This document shows, piece by piece, positions 44,842-55,014 of a DNA stretch of 64,000 bases. The translations under genes and the position numbers were made by a program. Position 1 is the first letter of the stretch. Every line of letters starts with the position of its first letter. The stretch is from Paenibacillus hexagrammi. GTDB lineage: Bacteria > Bacillota > Bacilli > Paenibacillales > NBRC-103111. The stretch lies in contig NZ_CP090978.1 of assembly GCF_021513275.1 (NCBI RefSeq), positions 558,001 to 622,000 of the forward strand, given 5' to 3'. The notes under the pieces were generated by a model. The model was not told the origin of the DNA and did no database searches. It saw only the letters and a program-made list of their open reading frames with translations.

Positions 44842-46508
44842 CATGAGTTATGCAGTTGAAGTAATTTATTGGTAGTTAATCTATGTCAAAAATCTTACGT
44901 CCAACTAAAAAAACACTTGACTTTTGAAAATCACCACAATAATTGCGAAGGATACCTTAACCAAGGTGTTACTTCAAAATTACAGGTGATTTTCCAATGA
45001 AAGCGTTAAAAAAACCGAAATATCGGGATTTACAATTGAGTGAATGTGCGGGCGCCCCTATCTTGCGTACCCTTTGGGAGAGGTTTGATATTTCGCTCCT
45101 CTTAACTCAGTCTGGCATGATGAAGCGTAGCGGAACGCCGTCCTGGTTGCTATGTTTTCTCTATGTGGTGGGTCTCATTTCTAATTGCTCTTCCGTTGTT
45201 CAAATGGCCGATTTGGCTCAAAAGGACTCTTTATTAAAAGTTATGTTTAAGCCATGGAAACTTGCGCAGTATACCATGAGCCGTTTTTTTACGACTTCGT
45301 TTCCATGGAAAACATTTGGTAAAAAGCGAATTGAGCGCCTTCAGCAGGATGGGCAAACAAGGCTGAAAGAAGGGGATGTCATAAATCTAGATGACACGCA
45401 TTGTGCGCATCCGTATGCTAAACAACTCCCTTTTTTATCATGGCTTTTTGATCATTCTACGAAAACATATTCATGGGCGATGAATTTGGTTGTCATTCAA
45501 GCTGTCTTACAAAGTGGGCTAGAGTATCCCTTGTTCTATTCGATTTGGCATAAACCTGAAACCAAAGGTGAGGGTCTTACGAAGTTGGATCTCGCCAAGC
45601 AAATGCTCTTGATGCTGCGTGAATCCGTGAAATGCCGATTATGGGTAGCCATGGACCGTTGGTATTTGTGTAAGGATTTTTTCGTGTTCCTGGAGTCAAA
45701 TCAGTTTGATTGGGTAACCAAAGCCAAGCGAAATACGGCTTTATTTCGAAGGGAAATCGAGCCTCTTACTCGAAGAGAGCGTTACGTACCGTTGACTCCC
45801 AATATGCTTATTCGAGAAGTGTTTAAGAAGCTAACAAGTCACAGAACATCAGGTCTGGTATCCATCGCAATTCCAGATATCTATATGAAACAGCCCTATA
45901 CCGTAACCAATCGTAAAGGAAAACAAGTCACCAAACAAAGATATGTTCAGATTGCCGCTGTTGCCGCCATGCGTTTAAAGGAAGACGAACTCTCGATACA
46001 TGTAGAATCTACGGAAGATGACGAATCCCCAGCTACATACAGAGGGGCTTATCTTCTCATTAGTAACCGCTACGATGCACCGAAGGAAGCTACACAGACG
46101 TATGTGAAACGCTGGCGTATTGAGGTGTTTTTTCGAACTGCTAAGCAGGAACTGGCTTTTGAAAAGTGCCACTCCGAATCCGAAGCGCATCACCATGCCC
46201 ACTTCGAGCTATTATTTACAGCGGAGACCTTGCTGGGCGTTGCCTTATTTGAAATGAACAAAGAAAAAACGAGTGGAGATGAAGGCTGCACCCACGGCGA
46301 AATGGTCCGCAGCCTTTTCCACACTCGTTGCCAAACTCGCAAAAGAACCTACAAAGGTCATGAGCGAATCTACGTTGATTTTGACATAGAAGTGAAACGT
46401 TTTGCAAGACTTATTCGATTATTTTGGCCACAGCATTATTTAATGCTTCTTTGGGTTACACCTAAACCACAAAATTACCAAGTGTTACCACGAGGTGCAT
46501 AACTCATG
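44842..46508 (+). mobile_element. IS4-family insertion sequence, complete
   Basis: A 13-bp perfect terminal inverted repeat bounds the element: CATGAGTTATGCA (44842-44854) and TGCATAACTCATG (46496-46508). It is flanked on both sides by TTATCTT (44835-44841 and 46509-46515), a 7-bp target duplication. One transposase gene fills it and its stop codon lies inside the right repeat. The intact ends and exact duplication suggest a recent insertion. I did not assign a subgroup. Confidence 0.88.
44997..46502 (+). CDS. IS4-family transposase
   Basis: DDE transposase of 501 residues. The IS4 YREK signature is exact: Y-x2-R-x3-E-x6-K in YVKRWRIEVFFRTAKQEL. First catalytic Asp is in NLDDTHCAH (near residue 130), the second in WVAMDRWY (near 220), Glu in the YREK block. 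The N-terminal part carries a helical DNA-binding region. Start ATG after AGGTGAT. The leader of 155 bases from the left end holds a plausible promoter. No frameshift or premature stop, so likely active. Confidence 0.92.
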   Translation: MKALKKPKYRDLQLSECAGAPILRTLWERFDISLLLTQSGMMKRSGTPSWLLCFLYVVGLISNCSSVVQMADLAQKDSLLKVMFKPWKLAQYTMSRFFTTSFPWKTFGKKRIERLQQDGQTRLKEGDVINLDDTHCAHPYAKQLPFLSWLFDHSTKTYSWAMNLVVIQAVLQSGLEYPLFYSIWHKPETKGEGLTKLDLAKQMLLMLRESVKCRLWVAMDRWYLCKDFFVFLESNQFDWVTKAKRNTALFRREIEPLTRRERYVPLTPNMLIREVFKKLTSHRTSGLVSIAIPDIYMKQPYTVTNRKGKQVTKQRYVQIAAVAAMRLKEDELSIHVESTEDDESPATYRGAYLLISNRYDAPKEATQTYVKRWRIEVFFRTAKQELAFEKCHSESEAHHHAHFELLFTAETLLGVALFEMNKEKTSGDEGCTHGEMVRSLFHTRCQTRKRTYKGHERIYVDFDIEVKRFARLIRLFWPQHYLMLLWVTPKPQNYQVLPRGA

Positions 46509-46698
46509 TTATCTTATTCATTATACCTATTTTTACTATAAAGAATATTTTAGAATTATCATATAAAATTTAATTCTTTCGAATTTTTATTTGAGAAAAG
46601 TGTATTTGGATCCAGTCGGCAAATGTGATTTGTGACTTTACATATTTGCTATTTGGCAAAGGAGCTTGTATTTTTGTTATTTTGTTCTCTATGTAAGA

Positions 46699-46735
46699 AC
46701 TACAAGTTGTAGTGCCAAGTTCGAAATGCTATATT
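46699..46735 (+). promoter_or_regulatory. bdbDC promoter with palindromic operator
   Basis: TTGTAG (46707-46712), 17-base spacer and TATATT (46730-46735). The 15-bp perfect palindrome ACTACAAGTTGTAGT (46699-46713) covers the -35. Its shape resembles sites of redox-sensing MarR/DUF24 repressors (family comparison from memory). Confidence 0.55.
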
Positions 46736-46762
46736 AATAGCATATCATTGTAGGAGGGCACT

Positions 46763-47509
46763 ATGGGAAAATCACAAACAGGCAAGAAAGATTATAAACA
46801 ACAACGGCAGAAGGAGATGGAGAAAAAGAAAAGCACTCAGCGTTTAATGGGATGGTCGCTGGCTATTGTGTTAGTTGCATTTCTTGTACTAATCGTGGTC
46901 TCAATCATGCATGGCAAGGGGACGGGGAAGACGGTCGAGGATAAGGAATTTCATTATGACCAGCAGCCTGCACTTGGTAAAAGCGATGCCCCTGTCAAAA
47001 TCGTGGAATTCGCAGATTTCAAATGTCCGGCTTGTAAGCAGTTTGATCAATTGATTCTTCCTCAAGTTAAAAAGGATTTTGTAGATACCGGCATTGCCCA
47101 AATTTATTTTATTAATTTCCCCATTATCAGCCCGGACGCGGACTCTAGGACGGCAGCGATGGCTGGAGAAGCGGTGTTCCGTCAAAGTCCAGAGGAATTT
47201 TGGAAGTTCTATGAAGCTGTTTATGCAAAGCAAGGTGATGAGCATACGAAATGGGCGACTTCAGATGCGTTAGTACAGATTGCCAAGGAGTCGAACCTGA
47301 AGCTGGACTTTGACAAGCTCAAGAAGGATATTGATGATAATACGTATGCGCAAGCAGTCAGGGATGACGAAGCGATTGCAGCCAAATTACGTGTGAACAG
47401 CACTCCGACGGTTTATATCAATGGTAATGCCGTCCCGGATAGCGATACTTTCAAATACAGTGCCATTAAAGATGCTATCGAAAAGGCTAAAGGTGATGCC
47501 AAACCATGA
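46763..47509 (+). CDS. bdbD: DsbA-like thiol-disulfide oxidoreductase (BdbD)
   Basis: Membrane-anchored, outward-facing disulfide oxidase of 248 residues: basic N-terminus, one helix (about 29-50), then a thioredoxin domain with CPAC at 88-91 (EFADFKCPACKQFDQ), the long helical insertion, and cis-Pro region LRVNSTPTVYING. Introduces disulfides into exported proteins; re-oxidised by the DsbB-like protein encoded directly after it (ATG overlap). Ribosome site GGAGG. Confidence 0.9.
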   Translation: MGKSQTGKKDYKQQRQKEMEKKKSTQRLMGWSLAIVLVAFLVLIVVSIMHGKGTGKTVEDKEFHYDQQPALGKSDAPVKIVEFADFKCPACKQFDQLILPQVKKDFVDTGIAQIYFINFPIISPDADSRTAAMAGEAVFRQSPEEFWKFYEAVYAKQGDEHTKWATSDALVQIAKESNLKLDFDKLKKDIDDNTYAQAVRDDEAIAAKLRVNSTPTVYINGNAVPDSDTFKYSAIKDAIEKAKGDAKP

Positions 47510-47937
47510 TGCGAGCAGGGCTGTTTCGATGGATAAGAAACTATAATCTATATGTGGCGTGGCTCATTTCTCTCGTTGCCTTGGGCGGTAGTTTATATTT
47601 TAGTGAAATTATGGAGTTCGAGCCTTGTAAGCTGTGTTGGTTTCAGCGCATTTGCATGTATCCGCTAGCTCCGCTTCTAGGACTTGCTTTGTATAAGAAT
47701 GACCGTGGGATTATTCCATATGCGAGAATGCTGAGTATGGTCGGCATGTGCATTTCTATCTTTCACTATTCGGAACAAAAGGTGCCGTTTATGCAGGAAG
47801 TGCTCCCATGTACCGTCGGAGTTCCCTGCAGCGGGGAGTATATCAATTGGTTCGGATTTATTACGATACCTTTCTTGGCTGGCATCGCTTTTATTCTGAT
47901 TACTGTCCTGCTGTTTGTTCGTAATGACCATGAATAA
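47506..47937 (+). CDS. bdbC: DsbB-like quinone-linked disulfide oxidase (BdbC)
   Basis: Four-helix membrane protein of 143 residues that passes electrons from BdbD to menaquinone. Two cysteine pairs are present: CKLC at 41-44 in EPCKLCWFQRICMYP, and C102/C108 in PCTVGVPC. Overlaps bdbD by 4 bases. Followed by a strong terminator. Confidence 0.92.
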   Translation: MMRAGLFRWIRNYNLYVAWLISLVALGGSLYFSEIMEFEPCKLCWFQRICMYPLAPLLGLALYKNDRGIIPYARMLSMVGMCISIFHYSEQKVPFMQEVLPCTVGVPCSGEYINWFGFITIPFLAGIAFILITVLLFVRNDHE

Positions 47938-47977
47938 TGAGCAAACGGAACTTTTTAATCAGCTTTCTGAACAGTCT

Positions 47978-48001
47978 GAGCCGCATGCTGCGGCTCTTTT
48001 T
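47978..48001 (+). terminator. terminator of bdbDC
   Basis: GAGCCGCA, TGC loop, TGCGGCTC, then five T residues. Confidence 0.85.
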
Positions 48002-48186
48002 GTATCTTACACTGAAAGCTTCGGGTCGTTCTTGAGAGAGCTTAAGGATGGTTTGTCATGCCATTCTGATGGTGCGAGCTCTAGCCGGGCAGGAATCAAG
48101 CGTGACTCCGTAGAACAGAACTGGGAAAAGAACTCATAAAAAAAGCGAAAGACCTAAACGGTCTTCGCTGGGAGAGAGGAATCATC

Positions 48187-49218
48187 ATGTGGAATCCTGA
48201 TGCTTATTTCAAGCAGCTGTACACGCGCACAGCTGCGGGCAGTTGTGACAGCGCTTCCGCTGCGCTGCCCGTACAAGAGCGGCAAGCGGGCCTTCGGCGC
48301 CGCCTTGCCGAAGCGCTGGGCGCGGAGCCTGGGAACAAGGCTCCGCTGCAGCCCGAGGTGCTCGAACGCTTCGAGCACGAGGATCTGATCGTCGAGAAGC
48401 TGGCGTACTCGACGTATGAAGGGCTGCGGATACCGGCGTATGCGCTGTATCCGCAGCAGCGGGATGGCAAGCTGCCTGCGGTGCTTGCCTGTCACGGCCA
48501 CGGCCCGGGCCATAGGGCCGCGCTCGGTCTGAATGCCGACGGCAGCTTCGCGCAGCCCGATGCCGCTGGCATTCACGGCCGCTTCGCGGTGCAGCTCGCG
48601 AAGAAGGGCATGTTCGTCCTCGTGCCGGAGATACTCGGATTCGGCGACCGCAGGCTGCAGGCTGACATTGAAGCCGACCCGGTTGGGTCGCAATCGAGCT
48701 GCCTGCCGATATCACAGCTGCTTTTGCTATGCGGGATGACGATCGCAGGCTTCCGCATGTATGAGGCCATGCGCGCATTGGATTACATGGCGCTGCGGCC
48801 TGAGATCGATCCTGGACGGATCGGTGCAATAGGCTTTTCCGGAGGCGGGTTGGTCGCTTCCCTGACTGCAGCCCTTGATGAACGGATACGTGCCGTTGTG
48901 TTGTGCGGTTACACCAACACCTATCTCGGCAGTATACTGGATCGCCCGCATTGCATGGATAACTACGTGCCCGGCATCTTGGAGATTGCGGAGCAGCCGG
49001 AGCTGATTGGCTTAATTGCTCCCCGGCCGCTGTTTGTGGAGTCAGGCATGGACGATCGGGTCTTCCCTGTTGGGACCACGGAGGAAGCGATTGGCCGACT
49101 TGAGAACATTTATCGAGATTGGGAAGCCGGTCCTCAATTGGCATCCGATCTTTTCGAAGGAAAGCATGAAATCTCCGGGAGGAGCTCGTTTGATTGGCTG
49201 AAAGAGAAGCTGAGCTAG
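48187..49218 (+). CDS. alpha/beta hydrolase (acyl esterase/DLH-like)
   Basis: Cytosolic alpha/beta hydrolase of 343 residues, intact catalytic triad: nucleophile Ser in GFSGGG, Asp in SGMDDRVFP and His in GKHEISG. Oxyanion region ACHGHGPGH. Resembles the Abhydrolase_7/dienelactone-hydrolase-like group found in Firmicutes; substrate unknown. ATG after AGAGAGGA. The 5' third is visibly GC-rich and alanine-heavy compared with neighbours. Single gene, bounded by terminators. Confidence 0.82.
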   Translation: MWNPDAYFKQLYTRTAAGSCDSASAALPVQERQAGLRRRLAEALGAEPGNKAPLQPEVLERFEHEDLIVEKLAYSTYEGLRIPAYALYPQQRDGKLPAVLACHGHGPGHRAALGLNADGSFAQPDAAGIHGRFAVQLAKKGMFVLVPEILGFGDRRLQADIEADPVGSQSSCLPISQLLLLCGMTIAGFRMYEAMRALDYMALRPEIDPGRIGAIGFSGGGLVASLTAALDERIRAVVLCGYTNTYLGSILDRPHCMDNYVPGILEIAEQPELIGLIAPRPLFVESGMDDRVFPVGTTEEAIGRLENIYRDWEAGPQLASDLFEGKHEISGRSSFDWLKEKLS

Positions 49219-49244
49219 CGAATATGCCAGTTTGATCTCTATAT

Positions 49245-49290
49245 AAAAAAGCAGCTCTGGACAGCGTTGGCTGTTAGGAGCTGCTTTTTT
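49245..49290. terminator. bidirectional terminator after the hydrolase
   Basis: AAAAAAGCAGCTC and GAGCTGCTTTTTT form a stem with long loop. It serves the hydrolase and, from the other strand, the small leftward membrane gene. Confidence 0.8.
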
Positions 49291-49410
49291 ATAGTTGGTA
49301 TGCTGCGTGCAGCAGCTTTTGCATGACGCAACGTACTGATAGGATTGCATGGTGCCTCATGCTTTTAGGGATTGTACTAGAAGTCTTATAGCTGCCTAAA
49401 CCTACCTACA

Positions 49411-49665
49411 TTATGGGCTGACTGAAGACATAGCGGCACCAAAAATAATGACTCCAAAAATAATATAAAGTACGATACCGATGGCTGCCCAAATCAAGCT
49501 TGCTTTGGCATAGTTAGCCTTGGATGGATTCGCTCCTCCGCCAAATGCCCAAACAAACAGCATGACGATGTTCACAAGCGGGATGGCGAGCAAGAGAATG
49601 GTAATCATCCACTCTTTGACGCTAATGACGGAATTGGGTTGACCTACTGGATTTTGTTGTTCCAA
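49411..49665 (-). CDS. small two-helix membrane protein, 84 residues
   Basis: MEQQNPVGQPNSVISVKEWM, then two hydrophobic segments (ITILLLAIPLVNIVMLFVWAFG and LIWAAIGIVLYIIFGVIIFGAAM) separated by NPSKANYAKA, a pattern common in small Firmicute membrane proteins of unknown role. TTG start at 49665 after AAAGGAG. It is longer upstream in frame, but no ribosome site supports that. Confidence 0.7.
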   Translation of the reverse strand: MEQQNPVGQPNSVISVKEWMITILLLAIPLVNIVMLFVWAFGGGANPSKANYAKASLIWAAIGIVLYIIFGVIIFGAAMSSVSP

Positions 49666-49879
49666 AATACTCAGCTCCTTTAATCTCTGTATGTAAGATG
49701 CATCAAACAGAAATTCGGCGCTATTCTGCAAATTCCTTCATATTTTAAAAAATTTAGCGAAAATTTGCAGAAAAAGCAGCTCAAACCTTGCTACTGAATC
49801 AGTCTATGGAAGACAGAAACCGAATATGCCAGTTTCAATGGATATGTCGCTCTGCATAGGTTGGAATATTGATAATTAG

Positions 49880-49922
49880 AGTTTCGAAACTGTTACATGG
49901 GTGACCACGGAAGAACTATAAT
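49880..49922 (+). promoter_or_regulatory. MATE gene promoter with palindrome
   Basis: AGTTTCGAAACT (49880-49891) is a 12-bp palindrome directly before TTACAT (49893-49898), an 18-base spacer and TATAAT (49917-49922). Confidence 0.5.
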
Positions 49923-49954
49923 TTGAGCAGACTAAGAATCGGTGGTGGAGATCC

Positions 49955-51340
49955 GTGACAACAGAGAAAAATAAATTTACGCTTTGGGTACTGGCTTGGC
50001 CCATATTCATTGAACTGACGCTGCAGCTGCTCCTGGGCACTGTGGATACCTTGATGGTAAGCCGGGTATCCGATGACGCAGTGGCGGTTGTAGGACTGTC
50101 TAACCAGCTTTTTCAGGCATTGACGACACTATTCATGACAGTTGCCAGCGGTGCAGGCATTCTTATCGCGCAGAAGCTGGGCGCCCGTAAAGCCGAGGAT
50201 GCGCGCACAGTTGCCATCATGGCGGTTAAAGTCAGCGCTGTGATCGGCATGCTGCTAAGTATCGTGCTTCATTTTGGAGCACGTCCGCTTGCGCAAGTCT
50301 TTCAATTGGAGGAGCGTCTGCTTCCGCTTGCGGATACGTATATTTCCATTGTTGGCGGGGGGATGGTCCTAACGGCATTAATGGCATCTCTAAGTACGGT
50401 TATTCGCAACACGGGCAATACCAAAGGTCCGATGATCACAGCGCTGGGTATGAACGTCATCCATGTGTTTTTTAATTACGGATTTATTTTTGGCTCTTAC
50501 GGCTTCCCTAAGCTTGGACTTACAGGAGTTGCAATATCTACACTAGTGAGCCGTCTTCTGGCTACTGGATTTCTGTTATTCATGTTTACCTCGGCCTTTG
50601 ACCGCAAAATTCAATTCATGGATTGGCGCATCTTTCACCGTAAGCTGTTCGGTGAGGTGCTCAAGATCGGCTGGCCGCTCGGAGTGAATATGTCCTCTTA
50701 CGTGTTTACCCAGCTCGCTATGTATACCTTTCTTGCTATGCTGGGCGCCAAGGAGCTTGCGACAAGAACCTATATGAATACCTTAGAGTCGTCCTGCTCG
50801 ATGCTGGGCTTTGCTCTTTCCCTTGCCATGCAGATTCAGATTGCTCATTTATACGGTGGGGGAAGAATTCGTGAGGCATATAAAAGCTCTTACAGAGGGC
50901 TGTGGATCGGTCTGGGGCTCGCGACGGGAAGCTCGGTTATTCTTCTGCTTGTCAGCAAGCAGTACTTAGGGATATTTACCGCCGATCCGGAAATTATAAC
51001 ACTGGGACTCTCCTGCATTGCCATGAACCTGCTTCTGCAGCCTGGTAAAATGCTCAATATGGGAATAGGAAGCGCACTGAATGCGGTAGGAGATACCCGT
51101 TACAATATGTATATTTCGATAGGCTCCATGTGGATGGTTGCGGCGGGATTGTCGTATCTGCTGGGCATTCATTTGAGCTGGGGGCTGATGGGAATCTATG
51201 TGGCGATGATTTGTGATGAGTATTTACGAGGCGTGCTGGTGCTCTATAGGTGGAGAGGTCAAAAGTTCCTGCGAAAAGGTCTCCCTTCTAGCGAAGCATC
51301 TTCAGTAAGCCAAGGCCCGGGAACAACCGCGCAAGCATAG
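49955..51340 (+). CDS. MATE-family multidrug exporter
   Basis: Twelve-helix cation-coupled exporter of the NorM branch, 461 residues: FTLWVLAWPIFIELTLQLLLGTVDTLMVSRVSDDAVAVVGLSNQL and the second half LEVLKIGWPLGVNMSSYVFTQLAMYTFLAMLGAKELATRTY show the internal duplication. Starts with GTG after GGTGGAG. Single gene with its own promoter. Substrate unknown. Confidence 0.88.
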   Translation: MTTEKNKFTLWVLAWPIFIELTLQLLLGTVDTLMVSRVSDDAVAVVGLSNQLFQALTTLFMTVASGAGILIAQKLGARKAEDARTVAIMAVKVSAVIGMLLSIVLHFGARPLAQVFQLEERLLPLADTYISIVGGGMVLTALMASLSTVIRNTGNTKGPMITALGMNVIHVFFNYGFIFGSYGFPKLGLTGVAISTLVSRLLATGFLLFMFTSAFDRKIQFMDWRIFHRKLFGEVLKIGWPLGVNMSSYVFTQLAMYTFLAMLGAKELATRTYMNTLESSCSMLGFALSLAMQIQIAHLYGGGRIREAYKSSYRGLWIGLGLATGSSVILLLVSKQYLGIFTADPEIITLGLSCIAMNLLLQPGKMLNMGIGSALNAVGDTRYNMYISIGSMWMVAAGLSYLLGIHLSWGLMGIYVAMICDEYLRGVLVLYRWRGQKFLRKGLPSSEASSVSQGPGTTAQA

Positions 51341-51430
51341 GTAATAGAACCAATGCGGGCTGTCGGGAAACGGGAACAAAAGCCCTGTTGTTTTTTGAAA
51401 CACCTAGCGTGCGTCTGAAGCAGCACATTG

Positions 51431-51468
51431 GAGCCGATACTCCAGTCATAGGAGGAGTCGGCTTTTTC
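51431..51468 (+). terminator. terminator after the MATE gene
   Basis: AGCCGATACTCC and GGAGGAGTCGGCT pair around a short loop, followed by five T residues. Confidence 0.8.
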
Positions 51469-51525
51469 TCATTTCATACTTGAAAACGCCATCATGTTGG
51501 TGTTTAATAAGAGTAAGGTATACAT

Positions 51526-53083
<1,558 letters not shown>

Positions 53084-53085
53084 AC

Positions 53086-53121
53086 ACAACAGCCCTATCT
53101 TTTGAAGATAGGGCTGTTGTT
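53086..53121. terminator. bidirectional terminator between abfA and the cyclase
   Basis: AACAGCCCTATCTT and AAGATAGGGCTGTT form a 14-bp perfect stem with a 3-base loop. It reaches the stop codon of the leftward gene. Confidence 0.85.
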
Positions 53122-54238
53122 CATGCCAATATGGAAGCTGAATCGTCCATCACGGTCCGATTTTTGCCTGAGCGCTTAGCCTGATACAGCAATTGATCCG
53201 ATTCTTGAAATAGCTTTGATTTGCTGCTGCCTTTTTGATAGCTGGATAACCCGATGCTCACACTAACCTTTCGTCCGTCCATCTCATCGAAATCCATTTG
53301 GTGGATGGACTCGCGAATCGTCTCTACTTCCGTGTAAGAATCGTGCAATGCTTTCTCCGTGAAAATAATGGCAAATTCCTCACCGCCGTAACGCGCAACG
53401 ATCTCGCTTGACGATATGGATTCGCTGATAACGGCTGCTACACGCTTAAGCACGACATCCCCGGTGGCATGACCGAATGTGTCATTAATTGATTTGAAAT
53501 TATCGATATCCATAATAGCGAGATGCAGCGGCATGTCACTGTCTTCTGAGTGTTCGACGAGCTTATCCAAATATTCGTGAAACGTCTTGTGATTATACAG
53601 GTCGGTCAACGCATCCGTTTTGGACAGCTTGTCCATGACGACCGTGCGGACGAGCAGCTCTTGCTCGGATTGTATGGTTTTGGTCAAGTCGCTGATCAGA
53701 ATTAATCCCCGGCTTAGAGCACCCAGCACGACGAAGTACGCACCGATCATAATAAAGATGAAGGCTAACAAATCAAACAAGGACACGTTCTGGTGATGTC
53801 TCTCTGAAAGCTGAACGACTGCTATAAAAAGCAGACAATTAAGAATCAACGAAAACAATAAATAACGTTTATTAAAATAGAACAAAGAAATGAGCAGGGG
53901 GAGCATTAGGATATACTCAATGCCGTGCACGAGCGGGTTCGTAATGGTAAATATGGCTCCAATGGCGGTACCCGTTAAGATGAAAAAAGTGGATGCTGGA
54001 GCTGCCACTTCCTATATAACACCTCATTAAGACCCAGTATGCAAATAAGCAAGATATTAGGCACAACCATGACGTGCATGATGTAGTAACGAATATATTC
54101 GGGATATTTAGTAATGATGATGACTAGAGCAGCAAGCTCGGCAAAGATGGATACCAACAAAACGATCCAATAAGCATTTAGTATTCTTCTGTTCCATACC
54201 TGAATATCGGATTCAGATGCAGATGCAGCACGTTTCAT
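53121..54238 (-). CDS. membrane diguanylate cyclase (GGDEF), frameshifted
   Basis: Six-helix N-terminal region (residues 20-190) and a GGDEF domain making c-di-GMP: DIDNFKSINDTFGHATGDVVLKRVA, RYGGEEFAIIF and KVSVSIGLSSYQKG. As read it is split: a first part stops at 53975, and the second begins at a GTG at 54008 with no good ribosome site. Adding one base at the GG (plus 54005-54006, CC) joins them as RKWAAPASTFFILTGTAIGAI, 372 residues. I infer a base-call deletion. Signature GGEEF is active-type. Divergent from the cytochrome gene. Confidence 0.83.
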
Positions 54239-54363
54239 GAAACTCGCTCCTATTCATTGATGCATAAGAACGTATTGGTTGCTGCTGTGCGGAATCCCTT
54301 TATTTTTCGTTCTTAGCTTTGGTATCATGAAACCATATGAACCAATACAAGGGAGCATGAATC

Positions 54364-54691
54364 ATGAAATATGCACTGCTTTGCTGCTGTATCACTCTGT
54401 CTGTTTTGCTAGCCGGATGCGGAAATCAAAATAAGAATCAAGCTTCAACGGCGGAAGCCGTTAAGGCGGATGATGCGCCTACATTGTATAAGAATTACTG
54501 CATGTCCTGTCACGGGAACAATCTGCAAGGTCTTCAAGGGCCTAATTTGCAAAAGGTGGGGCAGCGGCTTGATGAAGCGGATATCATCACTAGAATTCAA
54601 AAAGGGAGGCGGCGGGATGCCTCCGTTTCAGGTGAGCTTGAAAGAAGAGGATGTCAAAACACTTGCAGCTTGGCTGGCGGAGATGAAGTAA
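54364..54691 (+). pseudogene. cytochrome c-551 lipoprotein (CccB-like), frameshifted
   Basis: Small membrane-tethered cytochrome c: lipobox LLAGC at about residue 19, heme motif CMSCH (YKNYCMSCHGNNLQG), then in the other frame the distal Met in GGGGMPPFQVSLKEEDVKTLAAWLAEMK. Removing one G from 54604-54606 joins them into a 108-residue CccB-type protein, so an inserted base is inferred. Likely electron donor to the caa3 oxidase. Ribosome site AAGGGAGC. Confidence 0.8.
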
Positions 54692-54716
54692 AAAGGCTTT
54701 TCGTCCAATTAAAAAT

Positions 54717-54738
54717 GAGTCTACCAGATGGTAGACTC
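54717..54738 (+). terminator. hairpin after the cytochrome gene
   Basis: GAGTCTACC, AGAT loop, GGTAGACTC: a 9-bp perfect stem with only a short T-rich tail. Confidence 0.55.
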
Positions 54739-54783
54739 TATTATACTCATTGTTGTACAGCTCAATCTTGGGTGTCGGCATAT

Positions 54784-54798
54784 CCTCCGGAAAGGAGG
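54784..54798 (+). promoter_or_regulatory. hairpin sequestering a ribosome binding site
   Basis: CCTCC, GGAAA loop, GGAGG. The right arm is the Shine-Dalgarno sequence of the micro-ORF at 54807. Flanking A-T and T-G pairs can extend the stem. Confidence 0.55.
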
Positions 54799-54806
54799 GT
54801 GATGCC

Positions 54807-54863
54807 ATGGAAACTTTCCAAGCGATCATGATCATGTTCGCGTTCGGTAGCTTCATCGATTAG
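54807..54863 (+). CDS. toxin-like micro-ORF (holin-like type I toxin or remnant)
   Basis: METFQAIMIMFAFGSFID, 18 codons, with a very strong GGAGG 8 bases upstream. The MxxFQxxMxMFxFGxFI pattern resembles the N-terminal half of the small holin-like toxins of Firmicute type I systems, which are normally 30 or more residues. It may be truncated, or a single missing base after TTCATCG could extend it to a KK end. A paired antisense RNA would be expected on the other strand; TATAAT on the minus strand near 54740 is weak support. Confidence 0.4.
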   Translation: METFQAIMIMFAFGSFID

Positions 54864-55014
54864 ACACGCAATTCACATATCCCTTTTTCCTGAAAAAATG
54901 ATTGCCTCCCTAAGGCAGATTTTGGTAATATAGGAAATGCTCTCTCTACGCAGCGGCTGCATGAGAAGAACCGGTTTTTCTATGTATTACAGTTTCTATT
55001 TAAGGAGGTGTAGT

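Noticed and set aside
44915-46495. AACACTTG/CAAGTGTT as alternative IS ends
   Set aside because: The right copy lies inside the transposase frame and no flanking duplication is found. The outer 13-bp repeats with TTATCTT are better.
47915-48139. 74-codon frame overlapping the end of bdbC
   Set aside because: It spans the bdbC terminator hairpin and has no proper ribosome site or family match.
48143-48168. GCGAAAGACC...GGTCTTCGC hairpin with T run on the minus strand
   Set aside because: It would terminate leftward transcription but no leftward gene ends there. Left out as a feature because its role is unclear.
48209-49144. 311-codon minus-strand frame under the hydrolase gene
   Set aside because: Cys/Arg/Pro-rich, no ribosome site, no recognisable motif. 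It is opposite an intact hydrolase with a full catalytic triad.
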